Positions 34,837 to 46,425 of a stretch of 64,000 nucleotides of DNA are shown in pieces. The notes beneath the pieces are model-generated. The model was not told the origin of the DNA. It was given only the letters and a program-made list of their open reading frames with translations, and did not search any database. The stretch comes from Triplophysa rosa. Taxonomy: Eukaryota; Chordata; Actinopteri; Cypriniformes; Nemacheilidae. Position 1 is the stretch's first letter. Each line of letters opens with the position of its first letter. The DNA lies in assembly GCF_024868665.1 (NCBI RefSeq), contig NC_079902.1, positions 18,598,072-18,662,071 on the forward strand. The letters are read 5' to 3'. Made by a program: the position numbers and the translations under genes.

Positions 34837-35461
34837 GACAGAGCAAACCAGCAAAACATGGTTGTGCAAAGTGATAAGTGACATTATTGTTTGCGAAAAC
34901 AGAGAAACTTGAAGGGTGGGGCCAAATTAAAGAAACAAAACAAAACAGAACAGAACACAATATTACTGTATAACACCAGGTCCAAACACAATACTAGGAA
35001 AAGCAATTTGCCACCTGCGCCTGTTGAACTTTAAGGTCTGGTGAGCTTTCAATACGGGCGGGACGACAAGGCAGAATTAAAATCCTAATGACGGACAAAC
35101 AAATCTAGAATGCTTGTTGTGGACAAGGCTGGTTAATAAAGAAAATCACTTTTGATTGATAACGTTTTTCTTGCTTGTCATTTCTGGTTTTCTTGATTTT
35201 TGTGTCTTTTAAGGGCAAGGTGTAGCTTGTATACAGCTTACAGGCTTACATAAAAGAAATCAGCACCATTTCTCTAACAGAAAACACTACAACTGACAAT
35301 CACTAGCTAAAAATTTGATTGTACCAAAGTCTTTGCGAAATAATAAAATCCTACACTTTGTGCCACATGATGGAGGTTTAGGTGGTTAGCCCATAACAAC
35401 CTAGAAGGAAAACTGAGTGCCCACAAGTTGCTATAAAAAAAGCAAAGAGGGCATATAATAA
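34837..35461. other. no gene seen
   Basis: Non-coding; no repeat family recognised. Confidence 0.4.
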
Positions 35462-35884
35462 TTAAAGGGACAGTTCATTTAAAAAATGAAAATTCTATCA
35501 TGAATTACTCACCCTTGAGTTTTCTTTGAAATTTCTTTGTTCTGATGAACACAGGGAAAGATACTTGGAAGATTGTTAGCACCCGACAGTTCTGGGACAT
35601 CACTGATTATCATAGTAGGAAAAATTAAAATGATGTCAAAAGTGCCATAGAACTGTTTGCTTCCCCAAATTCCTTAAAATATCTTCTTTTGTGTTCAACA
35701 GAACAACAAAATGACACAATAATTTGTCCTACTATGGTAGTCAATGGTGGCCAAGAACTGTTAGTTGCTAACATTTTTCCAAATATATTTGTGTTCAACC
35801 GCACGAAGAAATATATACAGGTTTGGAACAACTATATAGTGAGTCATTCGTGACAGTATTTTCATTTTTGGGTGGAGTATCCCT
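35462..35884. mobile_element. palindromic TTAA-type MITE (Angel-like), long form
   Basis: Begins TTAAAGGGACAGTTCATTT. It has the paired inner words TTTGTGTTCAACAGAACAAC and CTATGGTAGTCAATGGTGGCC, and ends TTTTGGGTGGAGTATCCCTC. Length and internal order match 39461-39889, so this is a longer subfamily with four arm segments. Confidence 0.8.
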
Positions 35885-36322
35885 CATGGCCGTGCAGGAT
35901 TTCTTCACTAGCTGAGTGCCATTGAGATGTATGCAAATGGTAGTAGGCATCTTTTTCTAGGTATTATAATCCTTTATAAGGAGAAGGTTTGGATGGGTTT
36001 TACTGTACCGCTTGCAGTCCTCCCTCTGGGGGCACACACTCCCTTGTGAAAAGAAGCACATCATTTTGCAACAAGTTAGTGCAATTGCGATTATTAGTGA
36101 ATACGATCCATTGAAGTAAGCGTTCAAATGAATACACTGGACAGAAAAAGCAGGGATTCTTATCTGGAAGAGAGGGAAAGAAAATGGGAAAATGTGGTAA
36201 ACAAGGGCTAAAATAACTGTTGGGAACATGTGAGAACAGCATGTGCAACAGCCATGTTGACCGCAGAGCATTGCTCGGTCTGCTGGGGCATATAAGAGGC
36301 ACACACACACGCGCACGCACAC

Positions 36323-36353
<31 letters not shown>

Positions 36354-36892
36354 GTAACTGCGACAGGTGCAATGCTCCTGGCTTCCTATTAAACACATCC
36401 TGTCTTCTATTATACTTATAGCCTACGTGTCATTTATGGGAATAAAAGGTTAATCAGGGACTAATGGTATACTGCTGCTTTGGCATGTATGAATGCTGAT
36501 GTCACAGACTCTTCAAAAGTCTAAATTTAGACTGCAAGGATCAGGATAGTTTTCAAGTATCAAAGTGTCAAAATGACAATTTTGTAGAAACAAATGTGAG
36601 ATTACCAGAGTCTATTCTCAGAATAAAATTTTTAGACCCGTTAACAAGCAAAGGTGTCAATTTGCAATCCATTTACCTCACTGCAGTCTGAGATAAACAA
36701 TTCAGGTAATCTAATTTGATTTTCATTTGTCATGGTTGGTTAGTCTTCTTAGTTTTCACTCGTTGAACATTAGTTTCAAAATAGTTTAGTTTTTTGTGGT
36801 GTTTTTTTAGACTTAGCTTTGGTATTATGGTATATATTTGGTAGATAAAGCTGTCAAACTATCATCATAATAAATGTTATACATCATGGCTG
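35885..36892. other. no gene seen; contains a (CA)n microsatellite
   Basis: Frames at 35957-36398 (minus) read CVCVCV through the dinucleotide repeat and are artefacts. The rest is unique-looking AT-rich DNA. Confidence 0.5.
36301..36353. repeat. (CA)n microsatellite with CG interruptions
   Basis: ACACACACACGCGCACGCAC and onward, about 53 bp, ending in an uninterrupted CA run. Confidence 0.95.
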
Positions 36893-37352
36893 CGTTCAGC
36901 CCCGACAAAACGTTGCAAAACGTTTTTTAAACGGAAACGGTGGTGCGGTTGAACACCCTGTTGTGATGACGCAAGAGTTGAACTATGGCAGCTGAGAAGG
37001 CCATTCTTTGTGATCTTTTTGAAGAATTTTCAGAGCCAGATGAAATCGGAATAAATACGTGTTTAATACTGCAAAATACATCTCTTCTAATATCTTCAAT
37101 TGTTGCGTATACCGAGCAGCAGCGGACACATTTAAACGACTTTACTTGGACCCATTGTGCGAGCTGTCTCTTTAATACCGCGTGAGTTATATACATGTTG
37201 CTGCTGATTGGGCCGACATTCTTGACACGCCCACCAAACAAGAGAAAACGCATCTCAAACCCTGTTGCACACCGTTGTAAACCGTTTCCAGGAAACGTGT
37301 CGTTCAACCCGGAAACCGTAGCAAAACGTTGCGCTGGTTTGAGCTTGAACAT
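36893..37352 (+). mobile_element. Harbinger-like non-autonomous element (tentative)
   Basis: AACGTTGCAAAACG near 36910 and AGCAAAACGTTGCGCTGG near 37320 form an inverted pair, with GTTCAGCC and GCTTGAAC-type words outside them. The interior encodes a short frame resembling the start of fish Harbinger nuclease-like proteins. Neither target duplication nor exact ends are resolved. Confidence 0.4.
36985..37185 (+). pseudogene. possible N-terminal remnant of a HARBI1-like transposase
   Basis: The 66-codon frame opens MAAEKAILCDLFEEFSEPDE and continues with INTCLILQNTSLLISSIV. It is acidic at the start then hydrophobic, and resembles N-termini of Harbinger-type nucleases in fish as I remember them. 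It stops before any catalytic DDE region, so it could not act alone. Recognition is from memory of the family, not from a catalytic motif. Confidence 0.35.
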
Positions 37353-39460
37353 GCCCCAGTTCTCTCTGGTTCTCGTATCTGATTGGCTGATAGCTGTGAG
37401 ATATTCCACCAGGATCATCACGGGAACTGACCGTTGAACCGCTTCGCTGACTGTTTGTATCACTCCGCCACTAAACTAACTCGGACAGTGCTGTCCTCGC
37501 AACTGCGTTACTCTGAAGAAGTTAGATTGCTAGCAAACAAACACACGAAGCAGTTTATCCTTTCTAGAATGTTTACTTCTGTGATGCTTTCTCTTGTTTT
37601 TTTGTAAAACTGGCATACAATAAACAAGATATGAAATTACTAACTGCACATTAATTCGTTTGGTATAGCCGACATATAAACGCGTGCACTGCGATCTGCA
37701 CATGGGTGTACATGTGATACTATGGGACTTTCTTTCATTATCATTATATCGATCACAGTTTAACTTCTGTTGGGTCTATCCATTTCATAAGAGGTGTATT
37801 TTTATAATTTCAGTATCCTAGCAATATGTATTTTAATCATGTGCTTTTAGAGAAAATAGATGTGGACCGAAACTGAACAGTAGTTCCTCCTGGCAGGGTG
37901 GAATTTACAAGAAACTGAGTGATAAATCATGTGATTTCATGAGAATGTGGGGGTAGGAGTGTTGTTCCTCTTTTTGTGTTAACAGAAGTGTGAGTGAGGA
38001 GACACCCTAAGAAATGGAGGTCTGCCTGGTAACTTCGGACGGAGGCTTCTGTATTGGCAGAGAAGAGAGTCACCCCACCGGGCTCTGGGAGGAACCAAAC
38101 AAGAATATAAAAATATGTGTGATGTGTTTGTAAAGCGTTCTGGAATGCCCAGATGCTCTTGATGTATCTGTTGCTCGGAATCCTGAGCTCAGCTCGATCT
38201 ATTTTACTCGCCTTCTATTCTAAATAAAATCAATCTGATCATAGACGATGTATGAGCGATTTCTGAACCGGGGAAGGACTGTAAGAATTCAGTCCAACAC
38301 TTCCAAGAATCAATATTATGTTAACACATCATATGAACGCTTACAGATAGTAAATAAACTTACAGGCACATCTTTCTCCAAGGCAAAGATTGTTCGCGTT
38401 GTGAACCGAAACTAGGCTACTGCTGTACGATGAACGAGATCTAAAACTCAACACTGCGCAAACTTCAATACTGGAAAATGGCCACTAGGTGGCGACCGTA
38501 CACCATGATAATTGGAACACACTTAAGTGAAACTAAACGTTGTCAGTGTTGGCGGCGTCTCTAGCAATTTATTTACAGCGCTGTGCACGCATTGTTTAAA
38601 AAAATTACAGCGCAGGACGCGAGGGTCTCGAGCAAGATCATAGAAATTGGATTAACACATTCTCGGTGAGTTGCCATTTAAAAGTCTCTCTCAGCACAGC
38701 GCAATTTAAAAGAAGTGATTGTTTGGACTTAGTAGCGGAGGTTTAACTGTTATGCTGGGCTTGGATTCGTGGCGGAAGAAAGTAGTTCCCCATTTCCTTT
38801 AAAACCGGAGGGGTTTAAAGACACTCCGACGTTGTTTCTGGTTATCTACACACTTGTGCCGTCGAACTGATGTATAAATGCAATAAGTGTTCTTATATCT
38901 GCATGGCTGTGATTGCCTGCGGCCTCGTGCCTTTGGCCTAATCACAGCCATGAAGATATAAGAACACTACATACACTCCTACTCGAGCGATATTGCATTA
39001 ATAACCTACGTTTACAGTCATTTTCTTGCTTCATGATGACCTCTGACATACCCCAGCATTTAAAACCCAATTTAAAAGTAAAGCTGGCTCATTTCTTTGA
39101 AACCTAGTGTGTGTGTCTGTGTGCGTGTGTTCCTGTGTCAGAAATGACCTGCCTATGGTAGGCCAGCTGCTGCAGGCCACCTGCCTCCCTACACAGAGGT
39201 GACACAATTACCCAGAGTTCTCCTGCTCTCTCCTGCCCTAACAAACATTTGTTAATGACTGAATCACTGTCCTAAATTAGAAGCTCACTTTCACACTAAC
39301 TGGACAGGATAACAGCCTGCATCTATAAAGCCATACCAGGTAATATATGCTTCTATCTGGTCCTGTAGTAACATTCCTGTGTAAACTATTTAGGGATGTT
39401 TGTACCAATCTGGTCAAAGACATGGGTCTAACAAAAACTCATCTTTTATTTTTTATGTCC
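37353..39460. other. no gene seen; contains a strong hairpin
   Basis: Unique-looking or unrecognised repeat sequence, CpG-richer at 37.3-37.5 and 38.4-38.9 kb. No exon supported. See the hairpin entry at 38877-38999. Confidence 0.4.
38877..38999. other. near-perfect long hairpin
   Basis: AGTGTTCTTATATCTGCATG... (38886-38914) pairs with 38940-38968 at 28 of 29 positions. The loop is a GC-rich 25 nt containing two GGCC words. The stem extends by AATGCAATA (38877-38885) pairing with TATTGCATT (38991-38999) across a 22-nt bulge. It could be the core of a foldback MITE, a small-RNA precursor or a structured cis element. No T-run follows. Confidence 0.85.
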
Positions 39461-39889
39461 TTAAAGGAAAGGTTTACCTAAAATTACAAAATTCTGTCAT
39501 AATTTACTCACCCACAAGTTGTTCCAAATCTGTATAAATTTATTTAATGTGATGAACACAGAAAAAGATATTTGGAAGAATGCTTGTAACCAAAGAGTTC
39601 TTGGCCACCATTCACTAATATAGTAGGAAAAATTGCTTTATAAATGTCTTTGTTCTGTTGAACACAAAAGAAGATATTTTGAAGAATGTAGGAAAGCAAA
39701 CAGTTCTGGGGCACCTTTGACTACCATTGTAATTGTTCCTACTATGGTAGTCAATGGTGGCCAAGAATTGTTTGGTTACAAGCATTCTTCCAAATATCTT
39801 TCTCTGTGATCATCAGAACAAAGAAATTTGATGATTGGTGTGATTAAATAATGACAGAATTTTAATTTTTGGGTGAACTGTCCCTTTAA
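39461..39889. mobile_element. palindromic TTAA-type MITE (Angel-like), long form
   Basis: TTAA at both ends (39461-39464, 39886-39889). Outer arms have GAAAAAGATATTTGGAAGAA and TTCTTCCAAATATCTTTCTC. Inner arms carry ACACAAAAGAAGATATTTTG. The centre has CTATGGTAGTCAATGGTGGCC. This is an uninterrupted reference for the insertion seen at 32684. Confidence 0.9.
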
Positions 39890-41564
39890 GAGAAAATTTA
39901 AAAAGCCTGCACGCAAAACTCCAGCACCTTCTGATGTTTATACAATGGCACCAAATCTGCATATGACAACACATAGTGTGTTTTGTTTTGTATGCTCAGA
40001 ATTTCTTTGCTGAACTGGAATATTTGCATCAAATTTGCATGAAAAAAGGAAAGTATGTCGGTTATGCACTCTGGTGAACATTGTCACATAAGGTTAAAAC
40101 AAAAACAGCTTCTGGAATATCACTACGTATCATAAATGTATCTCATTTGAATAAAAAAAATGTGAGAAGCATAATTGCAAAAATAAAACTATACCTTATG
40201 AATCAACCTGCTTAGTTATACTTTGTCGTAAAACTATTTTTTTGTTCGTGCACCCCCACGCCCATCAGCGATTGGACTGCAGGATTACTGTTTGATGGAG
40301 GGCCACTCATCAGTCTTCTGCAATACTGTTCAGAGCAGAAGTGAGCTCGAGGCCGTTGGCTCCTCTGAGTACAGGACTTGGCTGAGCTCTCGATAGAAAT
40401 GTCGAGCGTGAAGTCTCTAATAGAGCGAATCTCTTTGTAGTCAACTAGAAGAGCTTTACTGGTAGTGTACACTAAGGGCTCAAATGGATGCAGGGTAATT
40501 CATTAGTTAGGGTACACACTTGCGGGTGGATAGTGAACGAGTGAGAGATGTTTGTTGCTATAACATTCAGTTTTGTCAATCAAATTTAGACATTCATATT
40601 TCATTGAATACGTGTTACTGTAGTTACTTTAGTTTTGAACAAATAAACAAACATAAAGCAACTTATTAAACCGCAAAGCTTTTCAGAATGATATTGTTAA
40701 GGCTTATTCTCACAAATATACCCACTCAATTTTTACAATTTCAACATTTGTTTCATACAGTACTTATTTCTTAGTTTAATTAGCGTTGCTGTGCATCCCA
40801 ATGTGTCTTGTTTTCCGTACGGATCAGTGTGTGATATTAGCACAGGGCTTCTCAAGCATGTCTCTGAGTCTGACAGCTGCTTCGGCTGATTGAAGAGATC
40901 AGACCATCTTAAGTGTGATTTTAGAGGCTTCTGGTGTTTCTGAGGTGAAGGCACCCCTAAAAGGTGAGAATTTTCACTGCCGCTTCTCCTAACTCTCACC
41001 CAGAGCTGTCAGAATCCAAACACAGCTCTCAAACTGATCTGTGTAATGATGATCTAGGACATGGGGTCATGGGTGGGTTTTCAGGTATTAAGCCCTAAAT
41101 GTTCTTTATCGCCTTGCTTTCACACTTGGATTTCATGCTCGGTAATTTTCGTCACTAATAAAATCATTCAGAGCTGCACTTTAGCTCTATAAATCAGACG
41201 CAGTCTCGCAAGCCAGACGTTTGGCGATTAGCATAATGTCTGGCACATATTGCAGTGTATTCTGCAGCAAAGCTGAAGCTTATTATGGCACAGTATTCTG
41301 CAGACAACCCCAATGCTATCAGTGGGAGCTGTTTGTTGATGATTTTTTTTTCGCTCTATCAAGTAATATTTTGGAATATTTTAATAATAAAAGCAAAACA
41401 TATACAGTCACACACAAGGATTCACAATTCATCATAGACATCTTATCTTGATCTAGTCACCACTGGCTTGCACACATAAATATATAATAAATATAAAATA
41501 CTGACTTAATAAAAGTAATATTTGAGCACTTTACTTTAAAGGACCATGACCTAAGTGTTCCGGC
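39890..41564. other. no gene seen
   Basis: Short frames at 40212-40472, 40733-40999 and 41221-41451 have no recognisable domain or splice context. No repeat family recognised. Confidence 0.4.
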
Positions 41565-41795
41565 AACACTTTCCAATAAAAGTTTACAATGAGCAATATA
41601 CTTTTCCAGCATGTATTAATCTTTGTTAATGTTAGTGAATGTCAATACAAGTATTCATGTTAGCTCATGGTGCATTGACTGATGTAAACAGTTTCAACAT
41701 TTGAGATCAATAAATGCTGTAGAAGTTTTGTTCATTGTTAGTTTATGTTAGCTAATGCATTAACTAATGTTAACAAATACAACCTTAAAGTAAAC
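41565..41795. mobile_element. palindromic fish MITE with TGTTAGTTTATGTTAGC words
   Basis: ACACTTTCCAATAAAAG at one end and CAACCTTAAAG at the other. The body carries repeated and mirrored words AATGCATTAACTAATGTTAA, CATGTTAGCTCATGGTGCAT and TCAATAAATGCTGTAGAAG. This pattern is familiar from a widespread teleost inverted-repeat element. Exact ends are approximate. Confidence 0.65.
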
Positions 41796-43360
41796 ATGTA
41801 AAGTCCCATGTTTTAACCTAAATCACCCTTTAATTGTTGTGAAAAAGTTTTAAATTGTTCTAGCAACTACAGCATTGAGAAACCTTTTATTCACTTCCAA
41901 ATGAATATATTAGCATAATCATTTATATGCATCTTAAATGTTAAACACAAATATTCGTCTCAAAATCAAAAGGTGAACAATCTATGCACTTACGCAAGAG
42001 TTAGAGATGGAAAAACAGCCATCTGTTTGAAACGCTCTGTGTTGGGTATATTAGTGCTTATGCAATCACTTTTATAGCTATTTTCTCTCAGCTTCACAAA
42101 ATTAAACCCGCTTTTCATTGAGAGTGCTGCGGCGAGAGTGACGCGATTCATCTTGTCAAGCGCTTAAAGAGCACAGGAGAGCTACAGAGAGGTGTGTTTG
42201 TCACTTTTTCATGCTTATACTGCAAGAAAGAGACAATAAAAGAGTATATGAGCGTAGCCTTCCCAACAATCTGGGAATTTTTTTTGTTTTATGCACCCCA
42301 ACAGCCCCACCTGAGACAAAGGGTTGTCCCTGCAGTGGTTATTGAGGATGTTCACCTTTGCGCCAAATGTGCATTCTCTGACTAATGCACACACTTTAGT
42401 AATTCCAATGTGATCTTGTGGGAAATCAGAGCCAAATTTCAAAGAAGCACCCTCATGTGGCAAAACAAATTTTATCCAAAAAATGACTTCTGGTGCATAC
42501 TAGAGTATATTATTATTAATCCACGAATTCCGTAGAAATAAAATATACTGAAGCTGTGTTTCGTAGCACAGGTCTCCAGCTTAGTCACAGCACTATTACA
42601 GTATATTATATGAAATAATACATAGACAACTGATTTAACATATGAACTGCATAAAAAGCACAGGTAGTATAGCTTAGAGGCCAGTGTGGCCGGTTTTTTC
42701 AGTCAAAGGAAAAAACATCCTCTTAGCTTTTAGAGAGAGAAAGTGGATGATTTTGAGGTGACAAAAACTTTGTGACTCTGTCTAATCTTTATCCAAGTCT
42801 AGAGATATCGACTGTCCAACTATTCACTTTAAAACAGCCCATATTGCATAAAAACAAGCCACATAAGTCCTTCAGGATGAACAAATCCAATTGACAAGTA
42901 CCTTATGGCTCACCCTCTTTGGAGGAGTTTGGTAAAGAAACAAAGCATCAGAAACCTAAATATACCAACTAAAGCTGAATATTTTGCAAATTTCTCTCCA
43001 AATACTTTACGTATTAAAACAAAGTTTTAATAGAGATTTCTGTGCAGCTTGATCCAGTTTACAAACTGATGCACCCCACTTAAAGCTATAGAATTAAGTA
43101 TTTAAATAAGTGATGATTTTTACATGGTTTCCAGAAATTAAAAACAGGTTACAGGCAATAAACAGACCCCAGAGACAAAATTGAAAGGGTTATTTGACGC
43201 TCAATGTAAGTCGCCCGTGAAATTGACACCAGACAGAGCCGTGGCAAATTGCTGTGTAATGTGAATTAAAGGTCCTGTGCTGAGGTTGTGATTTTATTAC
43301 TGATACTCATGATTATATTTAGCCAATATAATAATGTTTAGTAATGAATATTATAAATCA
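41796..43360. other. no gene seen
   Basis: No exon supported. Possible unrecognised repeats at 41.8-42.5 kb, not resolved. Confidence 0.35.
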
Positions 43361-43409
43361 AGGAAAGAGAAAGAAAGAAAGAAAGAAAGAAAGGAAGGAA
43401 GAAAGAAAA
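43361..43409. repeat. (GAAA)n microsatellite
   Basis: AGGAAAGAGAAAGAAAGAAA and onward, about 49 bp with a GGAA variant block. Confidence 0.95.
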
Positions 43410-43677
43410 TTATTCTTAGGGAGAAAGACATCAGCAGCATTACCCACATTAGAGACAGAAAGCATATTGTTCAAACTTAACCCCCAAATGTTTATTTCAT
43501 AGATAAGAAGCCTTTAATTTATGGCTTTTTAAAAAATGTATTGGTGGATTTAATTTTACATTAGCTTTAATAGGCCAGACACAGCAGCAGAGCTTTATTA
43601 TGACTGCAGTAATTAATGCACCACTGATCTGGTGTGACCATAAGGGCCTGCGCAGCTGACATCTCATTCACCTTGTG

Positions 43678-43680
<3 letters not shown>
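43410..43680. other. no gene seen
   Basis: Unique-looking sequence between two microsatellites; with 43785-43930 it has a non-repetitive, possibly conserved texture. Confidence 0.3.
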
Positions 43681-43736
<56 letters not shown>

Positions 43737-43784
43737 GTGTGTGTGTGTGTGTGCGTGTGTGTGTGTGCGTGCATGTGTGCGTGT
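43681..43784. repeat. (GT)n microsatellite, about 100 bp
   Basis: Uninterrupted GT for about 50 bp, then GCGTGTGTGT-type variants to 43784. Frames through it on both strands (VCVCVC, THTHTH) are artefacts. Confidence 0.97.
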
Positions 43785-44223
43785 TTATTTGCTCGGGCTT
43801 GATGCCACCGAGGTCTCCAGATGTGCAGATAATTGGAAAATTTTAAAAGGGAATCGAACCAATTAAAGCCCAAAGCAGATAAAGTCCCATTCTCCCATCG
43901 CTGTCAAATGCTCTCAGAATAGATTTAGTTTCATTCTCATTAGTGCAGTGTGTTCTCATCCTATATTTCAATAAAATGGAAAATGTGGTCATAACATTTT
44001 AAAGCACTACTGCACAACAGTGTCAAACCTGTGCTGTTTTTCTGTATGAATCTGTTTTACGTCTACAGAAGCATAGAAGTGTCGGAGTAAATATTGTTCC
44101 CACATTTGTTTTTCTACACATATGTACATGCAATGCCAGAATATATTTGTTATTCTTACTGTAGTGGTACTGTACTGGCAGTAAAGGTATATACTTTACA
44201 TAAACAAGCAGATTTGGATGTAC
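43785..44223. other. no gene seen
   Basis: Non-coding; no repeat family recognised. Confidence 0.4.
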
Positions 44224-44231
44224 ATTATCAT

Positions 44232-45084
44232 CAGTGTTGTAATGTAACGAAGTACAAATACTTCGTTACTGTACTTAAGTAGAATTTTCACATATCTGTA
44301 CTTTACTTCGTTATTTATATTTCTGACAACTTTCACTTTTACTCCACTACATTTCCTAAATAAAATGTGCACTTTTAGTCCAATACATTTCTCCTAACCA
44401 TCGTTCTCGTAACCTTCGTTACTCGTTACTACAAATTAAAGAATTTTCAGAAGAAATTTGAGTTGGTGACGTAATGCCTGTTTGTTGTCATGTCAACCGC
44501 CAAGCACGAAGAAGAAGAAGTTCTGCTTGTCCGGGCATGTCACATTATTGATGCCATCATGGAAGCACCTGCTGCAGGCTCTGCTGCTAACGTTACCACT
44601 CCGGTAGCAGATGACGAGCATCTCGACTTGACGAACTTGGTGAACTCCGTGGTGGTGACGAAGATAACGTTACACACCCGTGGCCGTAATTGCAAGAAAT
44701 ATTTTCGTACATTGGAGTGAAAAATTCTTCCTACCGGATTAAGTGCGGGTTTCCATCACTCTGGTTTTATTTGCATTTTGAAGTTTCACATCAGAAATGT
44801 TGTGATGGTCATTCTTAAACGCCTGAGCAAAGTCTCTTAGAACTGTCACGACTGTGTCTCCCGAACAGCAGGCATCCACAAAAGCACCGCATTTATTAGG
44901 TCACTTTCATTTTATATCAGACAATTACTTTTGATACTTAAGTACACTAAATGTCAGGTACTTTAAGACTTTTACTCAAGTAATATTTTAAAGGGTGACT
45001 TTAACTTCTACCAAAGTCATTTTCTGGTAAGATACTTTTGTACTTTTACTCAAGTATTGCTTTCAAGTACTTTATACAAGACTG
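44232..45084. mobile_element. Tol2-like non-autonomous hAT, 853 bp
   Basis: CAGTGTTGTAATGTAACGAA begins it and GTACTTTATACAAGACTG ends it, in the manner of Tol2-group ends (CAG.G.TGTAA with subterminal ACTTAAGTA and ACTCAAGTA words). A perfect 8-bp duplication ATTATCAT lies at 44224-44231 and 45085-45092. An internal 76-codon frame (44490-44720, MSTAKHEEEEVLL...) may be a transposase 5' remnant but has no diagnostic motif. Confidence 0.9.
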
Positions 45085-45092
45085 ATTATCAT

Positions 45093-46167
45093 AAGCCATT
45101 GCAGCTACGGGACATTCAATAATTCCTCACAGAGATCAGAATAAAATATCCACTTCAATTGTCTGTTTCTCACAACACACAGCATATTCATGCGATTTGC
45201 ACAATATAACTGAAAAAATCTCTATAGGCATCTCACGCCGTATGTGAGAATTTATTCATCGATGCGCTAGCTGGCTAATTTGCCAAACAATAAATCAAGA
45301 GTTGACAGTGTTTTACAAAACACCAAGAGTGAAAAAACTCGGCAATAAGCAGGTCTGTCACTCAAAGTTCCCGAGGTGGAATTTGCAATTTTGTATCTGC
45401 ATGCTCCATCTATCATATTCAAGTCAGACATCTATTAGTCCGCAGTAACTCATTTGAGATAAGCTCTTATTAATTGCTCACGCCCTTAAGTGCTTCACAT
45501 CACTGATGACAGAATCTGCATTTTAATTTGCCATCAGGATAAAGGAATGTTATTGGCTCCTACAGCATATCCATATCCATAAATGTGAGAAAATAATTAA
45601 CGGTGCCAAAAATAAACTGAGAAACATTACAAAATATGAGATTGAATGCGTAAAATACTCGTTGTTTTTTTATAAAGTTGCCCAAAAACTGTACTATTGG
45701 ATAAAGTCTGAGAAGTTGATCTCCCTGGAGTTTGTAGATCAAAAAGTGCCAATTTGATTGTAGGAGCTTAACTGCCAAATACAGCCAAAAAGTCTCATGA
45801 GATGTTACCCTGTCAATCCTAAATATATCTTTGCTGTCATGATGTGATAATACCCACCCATCATGTTCAAAACAGGTCAAAAAAATAAGCCCGAATGGGT
45901 CAAAGTGACATGTGGACTAATTACAAATTCCTCAACTATTTGAATAGAAAATCTTTTTCAAGTGAAAATCAAAAACTTTTCAAGTATTTTCAATTCAAAA
46001 TTAGACTGAAATTGCTTATCAGGTATCTTACACAAACAAGTAAGAGTCAAGACGGTTAGGTTTCAAATTATAACACAACACGACAACAGATACTATGTCT
46101 AAATTTAAGACAAAAGTATTTGCGCTGCAGTTGTCCACAACATAAATGAAACATCTCTATATAGAAG
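45093..46167. other. no gene seen; conserved-looking unique DNA at 45.4-45.56 kb
   Basis: No exon supported. The minus-strand 106-codon frame at 45560-45880 lacks any recognised domain. The stretch 45380-45560 has the balanced, non-repetitive texture of a conserved non-coding element, by impression only. Confidence 0.3.
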
Positions 46168-46425
46168 TTAAAGGGATAGTTCACCCCAAAATACAAAGTT
46201 TGTCACCACTTATTCACCCTCATGTTGGTTAAAACTTGTATGACTGACTTTCTTCTGTGGAACACAAAAGAAGATATTTTGAGAAATGTCTTTGCGGTTT
46301 TGTGTCGACAGAACATAAGTCAATGGGGTCTAATGTTGTTTGGTTACTAACATTCTTCAAAATATCTTCTTTTGTGTTCTGCAGAAGAAAGAAAGGGTGG
46401 GCAAATCATGAAAGGATTCAATGAC
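46168..46425. mobile_element. palindromic TTAA-type MITE (Angel-like), right end degraded
   Basis: Starts TTAAAGGGATAGTTCACCCC. ACACAAAAGAAGATATTTTG is mirrored by CAAAATATCTTCTTTTGTGT. The right terminal AGGTGAAC...TTTAA is lost. Confidence 0.8.

Noticed and set aside
35957..36398. Two overlapping 131-132-codon minus-strand ORFs with CVCVCV runs
   Set aside because: They run through the (CA)n microsatellite and have no other support.
43634..43873. Cys/Val and Thr/His repeat ORFs on both strands
   Set aside because: Artefacts of the (GT)n microsatellite.
44490..44720. 76-codon ORF inside the Tol2-like hAT as a gene
   Set aside because: Acidic start could be a transposase remnant, but no BED finger or catalytic residue is present; mentioned only within the element.
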